From Mixta theicola (GTDB lineage: Bacteria > Pseudomonadota > Gammaproteobacteria > Enterobacterales > Enterobacteriaceae), in assembly GCF_002895925.1 (NCBI RefSeq), contig NZ_NWUO01000006.1, forward strand, positions 1 to 64,000: DNA of 64,000 bases, given 5' to 3'. The translations under genes were made by a program, and so were the position numbers. Below, piece after piece: positions 42,069-51,786 of this stretch (the stretch's first letter is position 1; the number at the start of each line of letters is the position of its first letter). The notes under the pieces are model-generated. The model had not been told where the DNA came from. It saw only the letters and a program-made list of their open reading frames with translations, and ran no database searches.

Positions 42069-43526
42069 TTACGCCACTGCCCCGGCGGGCAGCTTGCTTA
42101 TTGCACACGCCAGTGCGCCCGCGCGGCTGATGGCGTAGCGATAGCGATCGTCAAACGGATAGCAGCAGGAGAGCCGCACCGCATGGTTAGCGCGATCGCT
42201 TAGCGTGTAAAGCGCGCCGGGCGTCAGGCAGATTTTTTCCTGCAGCAGCTGATGAAACAGCACCTCGGTATCAACGCTGTCCGGCAGCGTTATCCAGAAA
42301 ACAAAGCCGCCCTGCGGCAGCGTGGCGCGGGTGCCAACCGGAAAATGCTGCGCAATTAACGCCCGCGCCTCATCCAGATTCGCCGCATAGCGACGGCGCA
42401 GCGATCGCAGATGGCGATCGTAGCCGCCGGTTGCCAGAAACTGCGCCAGCGTCTCGCACAGCAGCGCCGATTCCGCCATGGAAGAGAAGGCCTTTAGCCG
42501 GGCGATCGCTTTACTATAGCGGCCTGCCGCTATCCAGCCGATACGAAAATCCGGCGCCACCGTTTTGGTAAAGCTGGTGCAGTAAATAACCCAGCCGTCG
42601 CGATCGAACGCTTTTACCGTCGGCAGCTGCGGCTCGCGGAACTGCAGCTCATCGTATAAGCCATCCTCAATCAGCGGAACCTGCCAGCGGTTCATCAGCG
42701 CCGCCAGCCGCTTTTTATTTTCCGGCGTCATGCTGCAACCTAACGGATTTTGCAGGCCCGGCATGGCGATCAGCGCCTGAATGCGTCCTTCCTGCAATAC
42801 CATCTCCAGCGCATCCAGCGACAGGCCGGTTTGCGGATCGGTGGGAATTTCCAGCGTCTTCAGACCCAGGCTGGAGAGCAGCGGAAACAGGAAAAAATAG
42901 GTCGGCGTTTCCAGGCCGACGCAATCCCCCGGCCGCGTCGTGGCACGCAGCGCCAACTGTAGCGCCTCCATGCAGCCGTGCGTCAGCGTAATCGCTTCGG
43001 CCGTCAGTTTCATGCCCATATAGCTGGCGCGCCGCGTGATCTCTTTACGTAAGGGCTCGTTACCCGGCGGCAGCGCATAACGGCCGATAATCTGCGGATG
43101 GCGGCGCAGCAGCGAAGCGGTAATGCGCGCCAGCCTGGCCGTAGGATAGAAATCGCCGTCGCGCGGGCAGGCCAGGGAGATATTGATATAGTCGGGATGA
43201 TTTTGCGCCGCGAACACCGTATCGATCAGATCCAGCTTAGCCTGCCCCGGCGTGCTGACGGTGGCCTGATAGCTCAAACTTTTTTCCGGCGCAGGCAGCA
43301 TGCTGCGCACGTAATAACCGGACTGCGGACGCGATTCAATCAGCCCGCGATCTTCCAGCACGCGCCAGGCGCTCAGCACGGTGTTAATGCTTACCTGCTG
43401 CGCCATCGCTACGCGGCGAATAGCCGGTAAACGGCTGCCCGGCAGCCAGGTGCCGTCATGAATAGCGCTGGCGAAATTATCCGCCAGCTGCTGATAACGC
43501 CGATTTTCGCTAAGATCGATAGACAC
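42069..43526 (-). CDS. MocR-type regulator (GntR HTH fused to PLP aminotransferase fold)
   Basis: 485 residues with the GTG start at 43526 (VSIDLSENRRYQQLADNF), chosen because GGGAG lies five to six bases upstream; the frame is open further to 43625 but that part is not family-like. Residues about 1-75 are a GntR winged helix (LPAIRRVAMAQQVSINTVLSAWRVLEDRGLIES). The rest is a class I aminotransferase-like domain with the PLP lysine in TSFTKTVAPDFRIGW. MocR proteins use bound PLP as effector and often regulate a divergent gene; here that gene is the LysE exporter 134 bases away. Confidence 0.92.
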   Translation of the reverse strand: MSIDLSENRRYQQLADNFASAIHDGTWLPGSRLPAIRRVAMAQQVSINTVLSAWRVLEDRGLIESRPQSGYYVRSMLPAPEKSLSYQATVSTPGQAKLDLIDTVFAAQNHPDYINISLACPRDGDFYPTARLARITASLLRRHPQIIGRYALPPGNEPLRKEITRRASYMGMKLTAEAITLTHGCMEALQLALRATTRPGDCVGLETPTYFFLFPLLSSLGLKTLEIPTDPQTGLSLDALEMVLQEGRIQALIAMPGLQNPLGCSMTPENKKRLAALMNRWQVPLIEDGLYDELQFREPQLPTVKAFDRDGWVIYCTSFTKTVAPDFRIGWIAAGRYSKAIARLKAFSSMAESALLCETLAQFLATGGYDRHLRSLRRRYAANLDEARALIAQHFPVGTRATLPQGGFVFWITLPDSVDTEVLFHQLLQEKICLTPGALYTLSDRANHAVRLSCCYPFDDRYRYAISRAGALACAISKLPAGAVA

Positions 43527-43660
43527 AGTTGCTCCCTGGCGGTATGGATACAATTTTATCAAAGGCAGTTTGTACTCATCACAATAGTCTTTTGCTGTCT
43601 CTGTTACCATCCTGTTACGCTGCATACCATAAAGCTTCTGTTCTTAAGCTGGAGCTTGTC

Positions 43661-44242
43661 ATGATCGATCCCTCTTTTTTCAGCTATGTCACCGTTATGT
43701 CGATAACGCCTGGGCCTAACAATCTCTTGCTGGCGACCTCCGGCGTGAACTTTGGTTTGCGCCGCACGTTGCCAATGGTCGGCGGCTTTATACTGGGTTG
43801 TCTGGTGCAGCTGCTGCTGTTGGCCATGGCGCTCGATCTGCTGCTGGGCTGGATGGAGGCGATCCGCAAGCCGCTAACGCTGCTGGGCTGCGGCTGGATG
43901 CTGTGGTTGTCGTGGAAAATTTGGCGATCGGCGGCGCCGACGCTACAGGCTAAAGCGCGGCCGATGACCACGTTGGGCGGCGCGCTGTTTCAGGCGGTTA
44001 ACCCAAAGGCCTGGCTGATGGTCAGCAATGTGGCGCTGCTCTATATCGCCGATAATGGCCTGGTCACCGTGCTGACAGGCTATGCGCTGTTGAATCTGCC
44101 CTGCATTTTACTCTGGGCCTTTCTTGGGGAGCGCCTGCGCGTTTTGCTGACGGTAGAGTGGAAGCGTCGCCTGTTTAATAGCGTGATGGCCGGTTCGCTG
44201 GCGCTGACGGCGCTGTGGATGCTGTATGAGGTGTGGCGCTAA
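43661..44242 (+). CDS. LysE-family amino acid exporter
   Basis: 193 residues. The start ATG 43661 (MIDPSFFSYVTVMSITPGPNNLLL) has GGAG seven bases upstream; the frame extends further left but into the promoter region shared with the MocR gene. The signature SITPGPNNLLLATSGVNFG is typical of LysE/RhtB exporters, and five to six membrane helices follow. Likely a proton-driven efflux carrier for amino acids or derivatives; likely regulated by the divergent MocR protein (inference from arrangement). Confidence 0.9.
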   Translation: MIDPSFFSYVTVMSITPGPNNLLLATSGVNFGLRRTLPMVGGFILGCLVQLLLLAMALDLLLGWMEAIRKPLTLLGCGWMLWLSWKIWRSAAPTLQAKARPMTTLGGALFQAVNPKAWLMVSNVALLYIADNGLVTVLTGYALLNLPCILLWAFLGERLRVLLTVEWKRRLFNSVMAGSLALTALWMLYEVWR

Positions 44243-44252
44243 GAAGGTAAAA

Positions 44253-44272
44253 CGGCCTCGCGCAGGAGGCCG
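44253..44272 (-). terminator. Terminator of the phosphoketolase gene
   Basis: CGGCCTC (44253-44259) and GAGGCCG (44266-44272) form a 7-bp stem with a 6-base loop. On the minus strand it runs into GTTTTACC, so it suits the phosphoketolase transcript. Confidence 0.65.
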
Positions 44273-44281
44273 CCAGGGGAG

Positions 44282-46672
44282 TTATTCCGGCGCGTCGCTG
44301 CTGCCCTGCTGCGATGGCCACTTCCAGTTGCGCACCTCTGGCAAATCCTCGCCATACTCACGCACGTAGCGATGATGTTCGGCGATCTTCTCTGCCAGTT
44401 CGTCGAGGATGGCGTCCGCTTTGCCCGCCAGCGCCGGGATGCGCTGTATCGCTCCCTGCGCCAGGTGATAGCGGTCCAGCTCATTCATGACCGTCATATC
44501 AAACGGCGTGGTGGTGGTGCCTTCCTCCATAAAGCCGCGCACGTGGAAATTCCGATGGTTGTTGCGCAGATAGGTAAGCCGATGGATCAGGTTGGGATAG
44601 CCGTGAAAAGCGAATATCACCGGTTTATCGCCCGTAAATATCCGATCAAACTCGGCGTCTTCCATACCGTGCGGGTGCTGATCCTGGGTTTGCAGCGTCA
44701 TCAGATCCACCACGTTGACCACGCGCACTTTCAGTTCCGGTAAATGGGTTTTAAGCAGATCGACGGCCGCCAGGGTTTCCATCGTTGGCACATCGCCGGC
44801 GCAGGCCATCACCACATCCGGCTCGTCGCCCGGCTGTTCGGTTCCTGCCCATGACCAAATCCCCAAGCCCGCTTCACAGTGCTTAATGGCCTGATCCATC
44901 GTCAGCCACTGCGGTTCCGGCTGTTTACCGGCCACGATAACGTTAATGCGGTCCCAGGTTTTCAAACAGTGATCGCCGGTCCACAGCAGCGTATTGGCAT
45001 CGGGCGGCAGATAAATACGTACAATGTCGGCCTTTTTGTTGGCGACGTGATCGATAAAGCCGGGATCCTGATGGCTGTAGCCGTTATGGTCCTGCCGCCA
45101 GACGTGGGAAGAGAGCAGGTAGTTAAGCGAGGAAACCGGCTCGCGCCACGGCAGCTTACGCGTCACCTTCAGCCATTTCGCATGCTGGTTAAACATCGAA
45201 TCGATGATATGGATAAAGGCCTCATAGCAGTTAAACAGGCCGTGACGTCCGGTCAGCAGATAGCCTTCCAGCCAGCCCTGACACTGATGCTCGCTCAGGA
45301 TCTCCATAACCCGGCCATCGCGAGCCAGCTGCTCATCGTAAGGCTTCACCTCCTCCATCCAGGTGCGGCTGGTGACGTCAAACACGTCGCTCAGACGGTT
45401 GGAAGCGGTTTCGTCCGGGCCAAACAGGCGGAAGTTATCTTGATTACGCTGGAAAATAGCCCGCAAATATTGTCCCAGCACTTCGGTGGACTGCACCTGC
45501 TTTTCACCGGGCGTGGTGACATCCACGGCAAACTCATAAATATCAGGCGTATCCAGCTCGCGGCGTAACCGTCCGCCGTTGGCGTAAGGCGACGCGCCCA
45601 TGCGCTTTTCGCCCTGCGGCGCCAGCGCGCGCAGCTCCGGCTTCAGCTTGCCCTGCTTATCAAACAGATCGTCCGGCTGATAGCTGCGCATCCACTGCTC
45701 AAGGATTTGGCGATGCTCGTCATTTTCACGGCAGGAAGAGACCGGCACCTGATGCGCGCGCCAGAAACCCTCGACTTTTTTGCCATCTACCGTTTTCGGG
45801 CCGGTCCAGCCTTTCGGGCTGCGCAGGATAATCATCGGCCAGCGCGGGATGGTTTCCGGCGTGTCGCCGTTGCGGGCGCGCCGCTGATAATCGCGGATTT
45901 TATCGAAGGCGTTGTCCAGCGCTTCGGCCATCTGCCGGTGCATTTTCTCCGGCTCGTGCCCGCAAACGAACAGCGGCTCATAGCCGTAGCCGCTGAACAG
46001 CTGATGCAAATCTTCATCGCTGCTGCGTCCAGTCAGCGTTGGGTTGGCGATCTTATACCCGTTGAGATGCAGGATCGGCAGCACCGCGCCGTCACGGGCG
46101 GCGTTAAGGAATTTAATGCCGTGCCAGCTGGAAGAGAGCGGACCGGTTTCCGCTTCGCCGTCGCCAATCACGCAGGCGGCAATCAGGTCGGGATAGTCGA
46201 AGACGGCGCCAAAGGCGTGCGACAGCGAATAGCCCAGTTCGCCGCCTTCATTAATCGATCCTGGGGTTTCCGGTGCGGCGTGGCTGGGAATGCCGCCGGG
46301 AAAGGAGAACTGTTTAAACAGCCGCTGCATACCGGTGGCGTCTTCGCTAATCTGTGGATAAATCTCGCTGTAGCTGCCTTCCAGCCAGGTATTCGCCACC
46401 ATGCCCGGCCCGCCATGACCCGGCCCGCAGATATAGATCATATCCAGGTCGCGCTGGCGGATAATGCGGTTAAGGTGCGCATAGATAAAATTAAGGCCGG
46501 GCGTGGTGCCCCAATGGCCCAGCAGACGCGGTTTAATATGTTCCGGCCGTAGCGGCTCGCGCAGCAGGGGATTATTCATTAAATAGATCTGACCCACTGA
46601 TAAATAGTTAGCGGCGCGCCAGTAGCGATCGAGCAGTTTGAATTCTTCGGCGGTATCTGGTGCATTCGTCAT
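44282..46672 (-). CDS. xfp: Phosphoketolase (xylulose-5-phosphate/fructose-6-phosphate)
   Basis: 796-residue cytosolic thiamine-diphosphate enzyme that splits Xu5P and/or F6P with phosphate into acetyl phosphate and G3P or E4P. Family signatures: [20 protein letters not shown] (about 50-69), the TPP/Mg site [14 protein letters not shown] (170-183), [20 protein letters not shown], and the C-terminal [21 protein letters not shown]. The length is typical (about 790). It is uncommon in enterobacteria. It is divergent from a DASS transporter gene. A product of acetyl phosphate links it to acetate/acetyl-CoA supply. Confidence 0.96.
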   Translation of the reverse strand: MTNAPDTAEEFKLLDRYWRAANYLSVGQIYLMNNPLLREPLRPEHIKPRLLGHWGTTPGLNFIYAHLNRIIRQRDLDMIYICGPGHGGPGMVANTWLEGSYSEIYPQISEDATGMQRLFKQFSFPGGIPSHAAPETPGSINEGGELGYSLSHAFGAVFDYPDLIAACVIGDGEAETGPLSSSWHGIKFLNAARDGAVLPILHLNGYKIANPTLTGRSSDEDLHQLFSGYGYEPLFVCGHEPEKMHRQMAEALDNAFDKIRDYQRRARNGDTPETIPRWPMIILRSPKGWTGPKTVDGKKVEGFWRAHQVPVSSCRENDEHRQILEQWMRSYQPDDLFDKQGKLKPELRALAPQGEKRMGASPYANGGRLRRELDTPDIYEFAVDVTTPGEKQVQSTEVLGQYLRAIFQRNQDNFRLFGPDETASNRLSDVFDVTSRTWMEEVKPYDEQLARDGRVMEILSEHQCQGWLEGYLLTGRHGLFNCYEAFIHIIDSMFNQHAKWLKVTRKLPWREPVSSLNYLLSSHVWRQDHNGYSHQDPGFIDHVANKKADIVRIYLPPDANTLLWTGDHCLKTWDRINVIVAGKQPEPQWLTMDQAIKHCEAGLGIWSWAGTEQPGDEPDVVMACAGDVPTMETLAAVDLLKTHLPELKVRVVNVVDLMTLQTQDQHPHGMEDAEFDRIFTGDKPVIFAFHGYPNLIHRLTYLRNNHRNFHVRGFMEEGTTTTPFDMTVMNELDRYHLAQGAIQRIPALAGKADAILDELAEKIAEHHRYVREYGEDLPEVRNWKWPSQQGSSDAPE

Positions 46673-46821
46673 GCTGTTCCTCCGGTGACGATAATCACAA
46701 TTTTGGGCAGGGGGCGCTTTACCCGGATGAAATGAAACTCAATACTCTTTAACCCTAATAGAAGAAAACTTAATCAGCCAAAAAACCGGCTTTTTTGGAC
46801 GTGCTGGCAAGGAGCTATGCT
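46673..46821. promoter_or_regulatory. Divergent promoter region, phosphoketolase / anion transporter
   Basis: About 150 bases between the two starts, including an AT-rich part (46730-46796). It must hold both promoters. No operator is recognised. Confidence 0.4.
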
Positions 46822-48123
46822 GTGTTTACCTCTGATTCTCACCTGTGGCTGACCGCGCTGGTGGTCACGGTCACCATCCTGCTGTGGGCCAGCGCGCGCC
46901 TGCCGGAATTTATTACCGCCCTGCTGTTTTTCGCCGCCGCGATGATATTGCATATTGCGCCAGCGGCCAGCGTATTTGGCGGCTTCGCCTCATCCGCCTT
47001 CTGGCTGGTACTCAGCGGCTTTATCCTGGGCGTGGCGATCCGCAAAGTGGGGCTGGCCGATCGGCTGGCGCACGCGCTGGCGCCGCGCTTAAGCGCCAGC
47101 TGGCCGCGCATGGTGGCCGGAACGATCATCATCAGCTATCTGCTGGCGTTTGTTATGCCATCCAATATGGGCCGCATCGCGCTGTTGATGCCGGTGATCG
47201 GGGCGCTGGCTAAGCAGTCCGGGATAAAAGAGGGCAGCCGCGGCTGGGTTGGCCTGGCGCTGGCGGTGGGATTTGGCACCTTTCAGCTTTCCGCCAGTAT
47301 TTTGCCGGCTAACGTGCCGAACCTGGTGATGAGCGGGGCGGCGGAAACCGCTTATCACCTGCGCCTGGGCTATATGCCGTGGCTGTTTTTACAGGCGCCG
47401 GTGGTTGGGCTGCTGAAAGGGGTATTATTAACGCTGTGCATCTGCTGGCTGTTTCCGGCGCGACCCAATGCGGTTGCGCACGGCGCGCGGTTGCCTGCGC
47501 TCAGCCGGGAAGAGTGGCGGCTGATTATTCTGCTGCTGCTGACGCTGATGCTGTGGATGACCGACAGCCAGCACGGCATTTCACCCGCCTGGATCGGCCT
47601 GTGCGCCGCCTGCTTCTGTTTATTGCCGCGCGTGGGCTTTATCTCCAGCGAGGCGTTCGCCAGCGGGGTTAATTTCCGTACCTGTTTATATGTCGCGGCT
47701 ATTCTGGGCGTGACGGCGGTAGTGGTCGATTCAGGTCTCGGCAATATTATCGCCCAGGGGCTGTTGCATATTACGCCGCTCGATCCCGCCACGCCCTTTG
47801 TTAATTTTGTCTCGCTGAGCGCCCTGACCAGCGCGCTGAATTTTGTGGTAACCGCTAACGGCGTTCCGGCGATGTTTACGCCGATGGCGCAGAGTTTCGC
47901 CACCGCCTCCGGTTTCCCGTTAGACAGCGTGGTGATGCTGCAGGTGCTGGCGTACGCGACGCCGCTGCTGCCGTATCAGGCTTCGCCGATTGTGCTGGCG
48001 ATGGGGCTGGGCAAAGTGTCGGCGCGGGACGGACTCAGGCTGTGCCTGCTGGTGGCGCTGGCAAGCATCATTTTGCTGCTACCGCTTTATTACGGCTGGT
48101 TCCTGCTGCTGGGCTATTTATAA
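46822..48123 (+). CDS. DASS/SLC13-family anion transporter
   Basis: 433 residues with GTG start at 46822 (VFTSDSHLWLTALVVTV), selected because AAGGAG lies seven bases upstream; an in-frame TTG at 46795 is less plausible. Eleven to twelve hydrophobic segments. SLC13-like features are the Asn/Ser-rich motifs: MPSNMGRIALLMPVIGAL in the first half and TANGVPAMFTPMAQSFA in the second. The family carries dicarboxylates, citrate or sulfate with sodium or protons. The substrate is not deducible; divergence from phosphoketolase suggests an organic acid. Confidence 0.82.
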   Translation: MFTSDSHLWLTALVVTVTILLWASARLPEFITALLFFAAAMILHIAPAASVFGGFASSAFWLVLSGFILGVAIRKVGLADRLAHALAPRLSASWPRMVAGTIIISYLLAFVMPSNMGRIALLMPVIGALAKQSGIKEGSRGWVGLALAVGFGTFQLSASILPANVPNLVMSGAAETAYHLRLGYMPWLFLQAPVVGLLKGVLLTLCICWLFPARPNAVAHGARLPALSREEWRLIILLLLTLMLWMTDSQHGISPAWIGLCAACFCLLPRVGFISSEAFASGVNFRTCLYVAAILGVTAVVVDSGLGNIIAQGLLHITPLDPATPFVNFVSLSALTSALNFVVTANGVPAMFTPMAQSFATASGFPLDSVVMLQVLAYATPLLPYQASPIVLAMGLGKVSARDGLRLCLLVALASIILLLPLYYGWFLLLGYL

Positions 48124-48171
48124 GGCTGCTGTCGCCGCTGGGCCGGGCAAGGTGGAATCATTCTGATGGAC

Positions 48172-48200
48172 AAAAAAACGGGCGGCGTTGCTGCCGCCCG
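48172..48200 (-). terminator. Terminator of mqo
   Basis: CGGGCGGC (48179-48186), loop GTTGCT, GCCGCCCG (48193-48200), with a seven-base A run at 48172-48178. On the minus strand this reads as a GC-rich stem followed by TTTTTTTG. Confidence 0.82.
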
Positions 48201-48258
48201 CTGATGCTGACGCGTTGCCGTCAGGCGCGCGCTTCGCGCTGACCTTTAACGTTAAGGC

Positions 48259-49878
48259 TTATTTGCCTGCTGCTGCGGCGGCGTGAGACGCTTCGTCGTT
48301 AGCGGCGGCTGGCGTCATCGGCAAGTAATCAAGTTGCAGAACGCGGCTGGTTTCTGCCAGCTCATGCTCGGTTGCGCTGATATTGCCGTTCAGCTTCTGG
48401 CCCCAGGAGGGGATAATCTCTTTCAGCTTCGCCTGCCATTTCGGCGTAGCGACTTTATCTTTAAACATTTTCTGCAGCAGGTTTAGCATAATCGGTGCCG
48501 CGGTAGACGCGCCCGGCGATGCGCCCAGCAGGGCGGAAACGCTGCCATCCTGAGAGGCGACCACTTCGGTGCCCAGACGCAGCACGCCGCCTTTTTCTGC
48601 ATCTTTCTTGATGATCTGTACGCGCTGACCCGCCTGGATCAGGTGCCAGTCTTCTTTCTTCGCATTCGGACAATACTCTTTCAGCGCCGCGTAGCGATCG
48701 TCATCGCTCAGCAACAGCTGGCCTACCAGGTATTTCACCAGATTGAAGTTATCCAGACCGACATGCACCATCGGCATAAAGTTGCTGGTGGTGACGGAAC
48801 CGAACATATCCCACAGGGAGCCGGTTTTCAGGAATTTGGTCGAGAAGGTCGCGAACGGGCCAAACAGCAGAACCTGTTTGCCATTCAGCATACGGGTATC
48901 CAGATGCGGTACGGACATCGGCGGCGCGCCAACCGAGGCTTTACCATACACTTTCGCCAGATGCTGCTGCACCACTTCCTGATTTTCAGTCACCAGGAAG
49001 GAGCCGCCCACCGGGAAACCGGCGTAGTTTTTCGCTTCAGGAATGCCGGTTTTCTGCAGCAGCGGCAGGGCCGCGCCGCCAGCGCCGATAAAGACATACT
49101 TCGCCTTAATCACCTTCACCGCGCCGTTATTTTTCAGATCGGCGATGGTAACGTTCCAGCTGCCGTCGTCGTTACGCTGAATATCACGCACTTCGTGGCT
49201 GGTCTGCAGGTTGAATTTTGGGCTTTTCGCCAGCGAAGCTATCAGCTGACGCGTAATTTCGCCGAAGTTGATGTCAGTACCGATATTGTTGCGCGTAGCC
49301 GCCACTTTCTGCTGCGGATCGCGGCCTTTCATGAGCAGCGGCACCCATTTAGCAATCTGCGCGTGGTCTTCTGAATATTCCATGCCGCGGAACAGCGTGC
49401 TTTTCTGCAGCGCGTCATAGCGTTTACGCAGGAAATTAACGTTATCGTCGCCCCAGACAAAGCTCATATGCGGGGTGGTATTGATAAAACTGCGCGGGTC
49501 GTGCAGAACGCCTTTCTGTACCTGAAAGGCCCAGAACTGACGAGAAATCTGGAAGGATTCGTTAATATCGACTGCTTTGCTGATGTCGAGAGAACCATCT
49601 TCTTTCTCTGGCGTATAGTTCATTTCCGCCAGCGCGGAGTGGCCGGTACCGGCGTTGTTCCAGCCGTTCGAGCTCTCTTCCGCGACCTTATCCAGACGCT
49701 CTACCATTTCGATAGACCAGTCCGGTTCCAGCTCCTGAAGGTAAGCGCCCAGGGTGGCGCTCATAATTCCCCCGCCGATGAGCAATACATCGACGTCCTT
49801 TTTATCTTCTGTTACTGCATGCTTATTTAGGCCGAAAGCATTCATACACAGCGCCAGAAGTGATGCTGTTTTACGCAT
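48259..49878 (-). CDS. mqo: Malate:quinone oxidoreductase
   Basis: FAD-dependent peripheral membrane enzyme oxidising malate to oxaloacetate with electron transfer to quinone; 539 residues (E. coli 548). The FAD Rossmann motif [19 protein letters not shown] is at about residues 29-47, and [31 protein letters not shown] and other family segments are intact. The first 25 residues are hydrophobic, as in other enterobacterial Mqo. GGAG lies about ten bases upstream. The tail is Ala-rich ([17 protein letters not shown]). Confidence 0.96.
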   Translation of the reverse strand: MRKTASLLALCMNAFGLNKHAVTEDKKDVDVLLIGGGIMSATLGAYLQELEPDWSIEMVERLDKVAEESSNGWNNAGTGHSALAEMNYTPEKEDGSLDISKAVDINESFQISRQFWAFQVQKGVLHDPRSFINTTPHMSFVWGDDNVNFLRKRYDALQKSTLFRGMEYSEDHAQIAKWVPLLMKGRDPQQKVAATRNNIGTDINFGEITRQLIASLAKSPKFNLQTSHEVRDIQRNDDGSWNVTIADLKNNGAVKVIKAKYVFIGAGGAALPLLQKTGIPEAKNYAGFPVGGSFLVTENQEVVQQHLAKVYGKASVGAPPMSVPHLDTRMLNGKQVLLFGPFATFSTKFLKTGSLWDMFGSVTTSNFMPMVHVGLDNFNLVKYLVGQLLLSDDDRYAALKEYCPNAKKEDWHLIQAGQRVQIIKKDAEKGGVLRLGTEVVASQDGSVSALLGASPGASTAAPIMLNLLQKMFKDKVATPKWQAKLKEIIPSWGQKLNGNISATEHELAETSRVLQLDYLPMTPAAANDEASHAAAAAGK

Positions 49879-50002
49879 GAGGCGACATCTCCGTCTGTTG
49901 ATCGCTCAACAGATATTTGCAGGTGAAAGAGTTCAGCTTCTGGTGGCGGATTTCTCTTTCCATACTAAAAAAGCGAATGTAATAACCTCATAAACAGTGG
50001 AG

Positions 50003-50018
50003 GTTAACCGCACGTTAT
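50003..50018. promoter_or_regulatory. Possible ArcA-type direct repeat upstream of mqo
   Basis: GTTAA (50003-50007) and GTTAT (50014-50018) are 11 bases apart, the spacing of ArcA direct repeats (GTTAA-like). E. coli mqo is repressed by ArcA without oxygen. With only two partial repeats this is a weak call. Confidence 0.3.
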
Positions 50019-50183
50019 AAGTGTGCTAAGGAATATAACATTCTCGCAATGAAATAGAATGTTTTGTTTAAACTTTAAAAGTTGTTTTAGTTTTAACCAG
50101 GCTGAAGCGATTAACCCCACATTTTTGCATGGTCAAATGTTAAAAATTGACCAGGCGGCTGGAGAAAAGGGATGGCAGGTAAG

Positions 50184-50212
50184 CGTTCCCTTACTTTTTA
50201 GGTAAGGGAACG
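50184..50212 (-). terminator. Strong hairpin after the OB-fold gene
   Basis: CGTTCCCTTAC (50184-50194) and GTAAGGGAACG (50202-50212), an 11-bp perfect stem with loop TTTTTAG, 16 bases past the gene end. There is no long T run on either side, so it may be a 3'-end structure as much as an intrinsic terminator. Confidence 0.55.
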
Positions 50213-50228
50213 GAAAATAACGGGGGAG

Positions 50229-50624
50229 TTAAAGCAGATGTAATTTTTTCACGTCGATCAGCAGGCTTTTGCCGTGGCGGAGTAAAGTGCCATTAACCGA
50301 AATTAAATCGTCCGGTTTCACTTCCTGTCCCTGCCAGACGTTATCGTCAATTTGTAACTGGACGGTGCCTGAGCGATCGCGCAGCTGCCAACTGTTTTTA
50401 CCGGTCTGCCGGATAATGTTGCCCTGCAGGGTTACCCAGGTGCCGGTAGAAAGCTGCGCAAGCTGGCTGGTCGCGGTCAGCTGCTGGTTATCGGTTACCG
50501 CGCGGTAGCCATCTTTCTGATCTTCCGGCGGCGGTGCTTTGCCGTGCGGATTAAAGCCGCCATCGGCGGCCAGCGCCGGTGCGGCAAACAGTGCGGCCAG
50601 GCACAGCGTCAGAATTTTATTCAT
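50229..50624 (-). CDS. Periplasmic YgiW/YdeI-family OB-fold stress protein (copy 1)
   Basis: 131 residues with signal peptide (MNKILTLCLAALFAAPALA, cleaved near residue 19). The mature part is the BOF domain: ATSQLAQLSTGTWVTLQGNI, LRDRSGTVQLQIDDNVWQG, VNGTLLRHGKSLLIDVKKL. Relatives (YgiW, YdeI, VisP) act in the periplasm in stress and antimicrobial-peptide tolerance. It follows a paralogue of identical length with a 36-base gap, so both form an operon. Confidence 0.9.
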   Translation of the reverse strand: MNKILTLCLAALFAAPALAADGGFNPHGKAPPPEDQKDGYRAVTDNQQLTATSQLAQLSTGTWVTLQGNIIRQTGKNSWQLRDRSGTVQLQIDDNVWQGQEVKPDDLISVNGTLLRHGKSLLIDVKKLHLL

Positions 50625-50660
50625 CGCTTCCTCCTGCTGTTGGCAGTAACCGCTGCGCCA

Positions 50661-51056
50661 TTAGGGTTCGCCCAGCTGTTCCACATCAATCCAGTGACGT
50701 TCGCCATCCTGACGTACGCGGCCATTCATCCGCACCTGATCTTTGGCGCCATAGGTTTCCCCAGCCCAAACTTTTTTCGGAATAACCAGGTCGATGGTGT
50801 CCTGCGATTGATCGCGCAGCTGATAGCGATTGTCGCCTTTTTGCTTAATGATATAGCCCTCAACCGTTACCCAGGCGCCGTCATGCATCGTTTTTACCAG
50901 CTTGATGGGCGCGGAAGCGGTGTCTTCGGTTCCTTTATAGCCGCTGTCCTGTTTAGCCGGCGGCGTTTCGCCGCTCTTGTAGCCGCCGGTATCGTCGGCG
51001 AAGGCTGGCAGCGTGAAAAGGGCGATAAGGGCTGCAATAGTCAATTTTTTAGCCAT
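50661..51056 (-). CDS. Periplasmic YgiW/YdeI-family OB-fold stress protein (copy 2)
   Basis: 131 residues, signal peptide MAKKLTIAALIALFTLPAFA. The mature part has the same OB-fold landmarks as copy 1 (MHDGAWVTVEGYIIKQKGDN, LRDQSQDTIDLVIPKKVW, GRVRQDGERHWIDVEQL), but overall sequence identity is limited, so the duplication is old. Cation- or peptide-binding in the periplasm is likely; no ligand is known. First gene of the pair; AGGAG lies shortly before the start. Confidence 0.9.
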   Translation of the reverse strand: MAKKLTIAALIALFTLPAFADDTGGYKSGETPPAKQDSGYKGTEDTASAPIKLVKTMHDGAWVTVEGYIIKQKGDNRYQLRDQSQDTIDLVIPKKVWAGETYGAKDQVRMNGRVRQDGERHWIDVEQLGEP

Positions 51057-51266
51057 ACATTCTCCTTAATAACTGTCCGTTCGGGCCAGGCGAAAGACGC
51101 CTTTGCAGAATATAAGCCTGGCACAGTCTGGTGAAGTCGGGAGAAAACGGCGCACGGCCGCCTTGATATTGCACAACTTTAGGAAAAGAGGCGGGAAAGG
51201 TTACCGGTGGCGACGATACGGTTGCGCAAGGCTGAGCAGAGCGCCGCAAACGGAGCGCGGCAGGGG

Positions 51267-51509
51267 TTAAACCTGGCCAAAGCGACGCCAGAGAAAACGC
51301 AGCACAAAAAATTCTATCGTACCCAGCACCAGAAACCACAGGCACAACACAAAGGTATACAGCTGATTAAGATCGCTGAAATGAAACAGCGCCATCAGGC
51401 GGGCAGTAAGCTGAGGGCCAGGGGAAGGCGCGGGCAGCAGCAGCGCAGATAAAAAGCCCAGCAGCAGGATGCTCATCGGCGCAAGCCAGTTTTCAAAAGT
51501 GGATTTCAT
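51267..51509 (-). CDS. Small two-helix membrane protein, unknown
   Basis: 80 residues with two membrane segments (APMSILLLGFLSALLLP, about 10-26, and LYTFVLCLWFLVLGTIEFFVLRFLW, about 50-74) and a short tail ending RRFGQV. Hydrophobic pattern and basic C-terminus support a real inner-membrane protein, but the family is not recognised and the Shine-Dalgarno is poor. It is separated from the OB-fold pair by about 210 bases. Confidence 0.6.
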   Translation of the reverse strand: MKSTFENWLAPMSILLLGFLSALLLPAPSPGPQLTARLMALFHFSDLNQLYTFVLCLWFLVLGTIEFFVLRFLWRRFGQV

Positions 51510-51693
51510 GAGGTTCAGGATGACAAAGAAAACGAGATGGTTATTGTCCGTGAATCAGCTGATGGGTTCAACGTTTAGCGTTCGTCTTTGTTAAATCAAT
51601 AGCTTGCGTTCTGGTTTTTCGGCGAAAAGCCTGGGAAATCTGGTCTGGTTTAGCTTTTGTTGATGTTTTGCTTTGCATAATCGCCGTGAATTT

Positions 51694-51744
51694 TGTGACC
51701 TGCTTCAAAAAAAAGTTGCTGTAAAAAACGGCTGTCGTTATAAT
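51694..51744 (+). promoter_or_regulatory. Promoter with CRP-like site upstream of the AzuC-like gene
   Basis: TGTGA-CCTGCT-TCAAA (51694-51709) matches the CRP consensus TGTGA-N6-TCACA at nine of ten positions. Downstream are TTGCTG (51716-51721), 17 bases, and a perfect TATAAT (51739-51744). Transcription would start near 51751, about 36 bases before the small ORF; the CRP site is centred about 50 bases upstream of that start. Confidence 0.55.
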
Positions 51745-51786
51745 TTTCGTTGTTTTTTTCAACAGAAGTTAAGCAGGTCATCAGTT

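Larger units (their letters stand above)
49879..50228 (-). other. Upstream region of mqo with repeats
   Basis: About 350 bases. It holds a possible ArcA box (50003-50018), an inverted repeat TGGTCAA/TTGACCA (50130-50136, 50147-50153; 10-base loop) and a strong hairpin at the end of the OB-fold gene (50184-50212). No gene is supported. Confidence 0.45.

Noticed and set aside
51049-51345. 98-codon minus-strand frame
   Set aside because: Overlaps the small membrane protein gene in another frame and has no ribosome binding site.
51568-51762. 64-codon minus-strand frame (Lys/Thr-rich)
   Set aside because: Spans the promoter and CRP-like site of the AzuC-like gene; low-complexity AT-rich translation.
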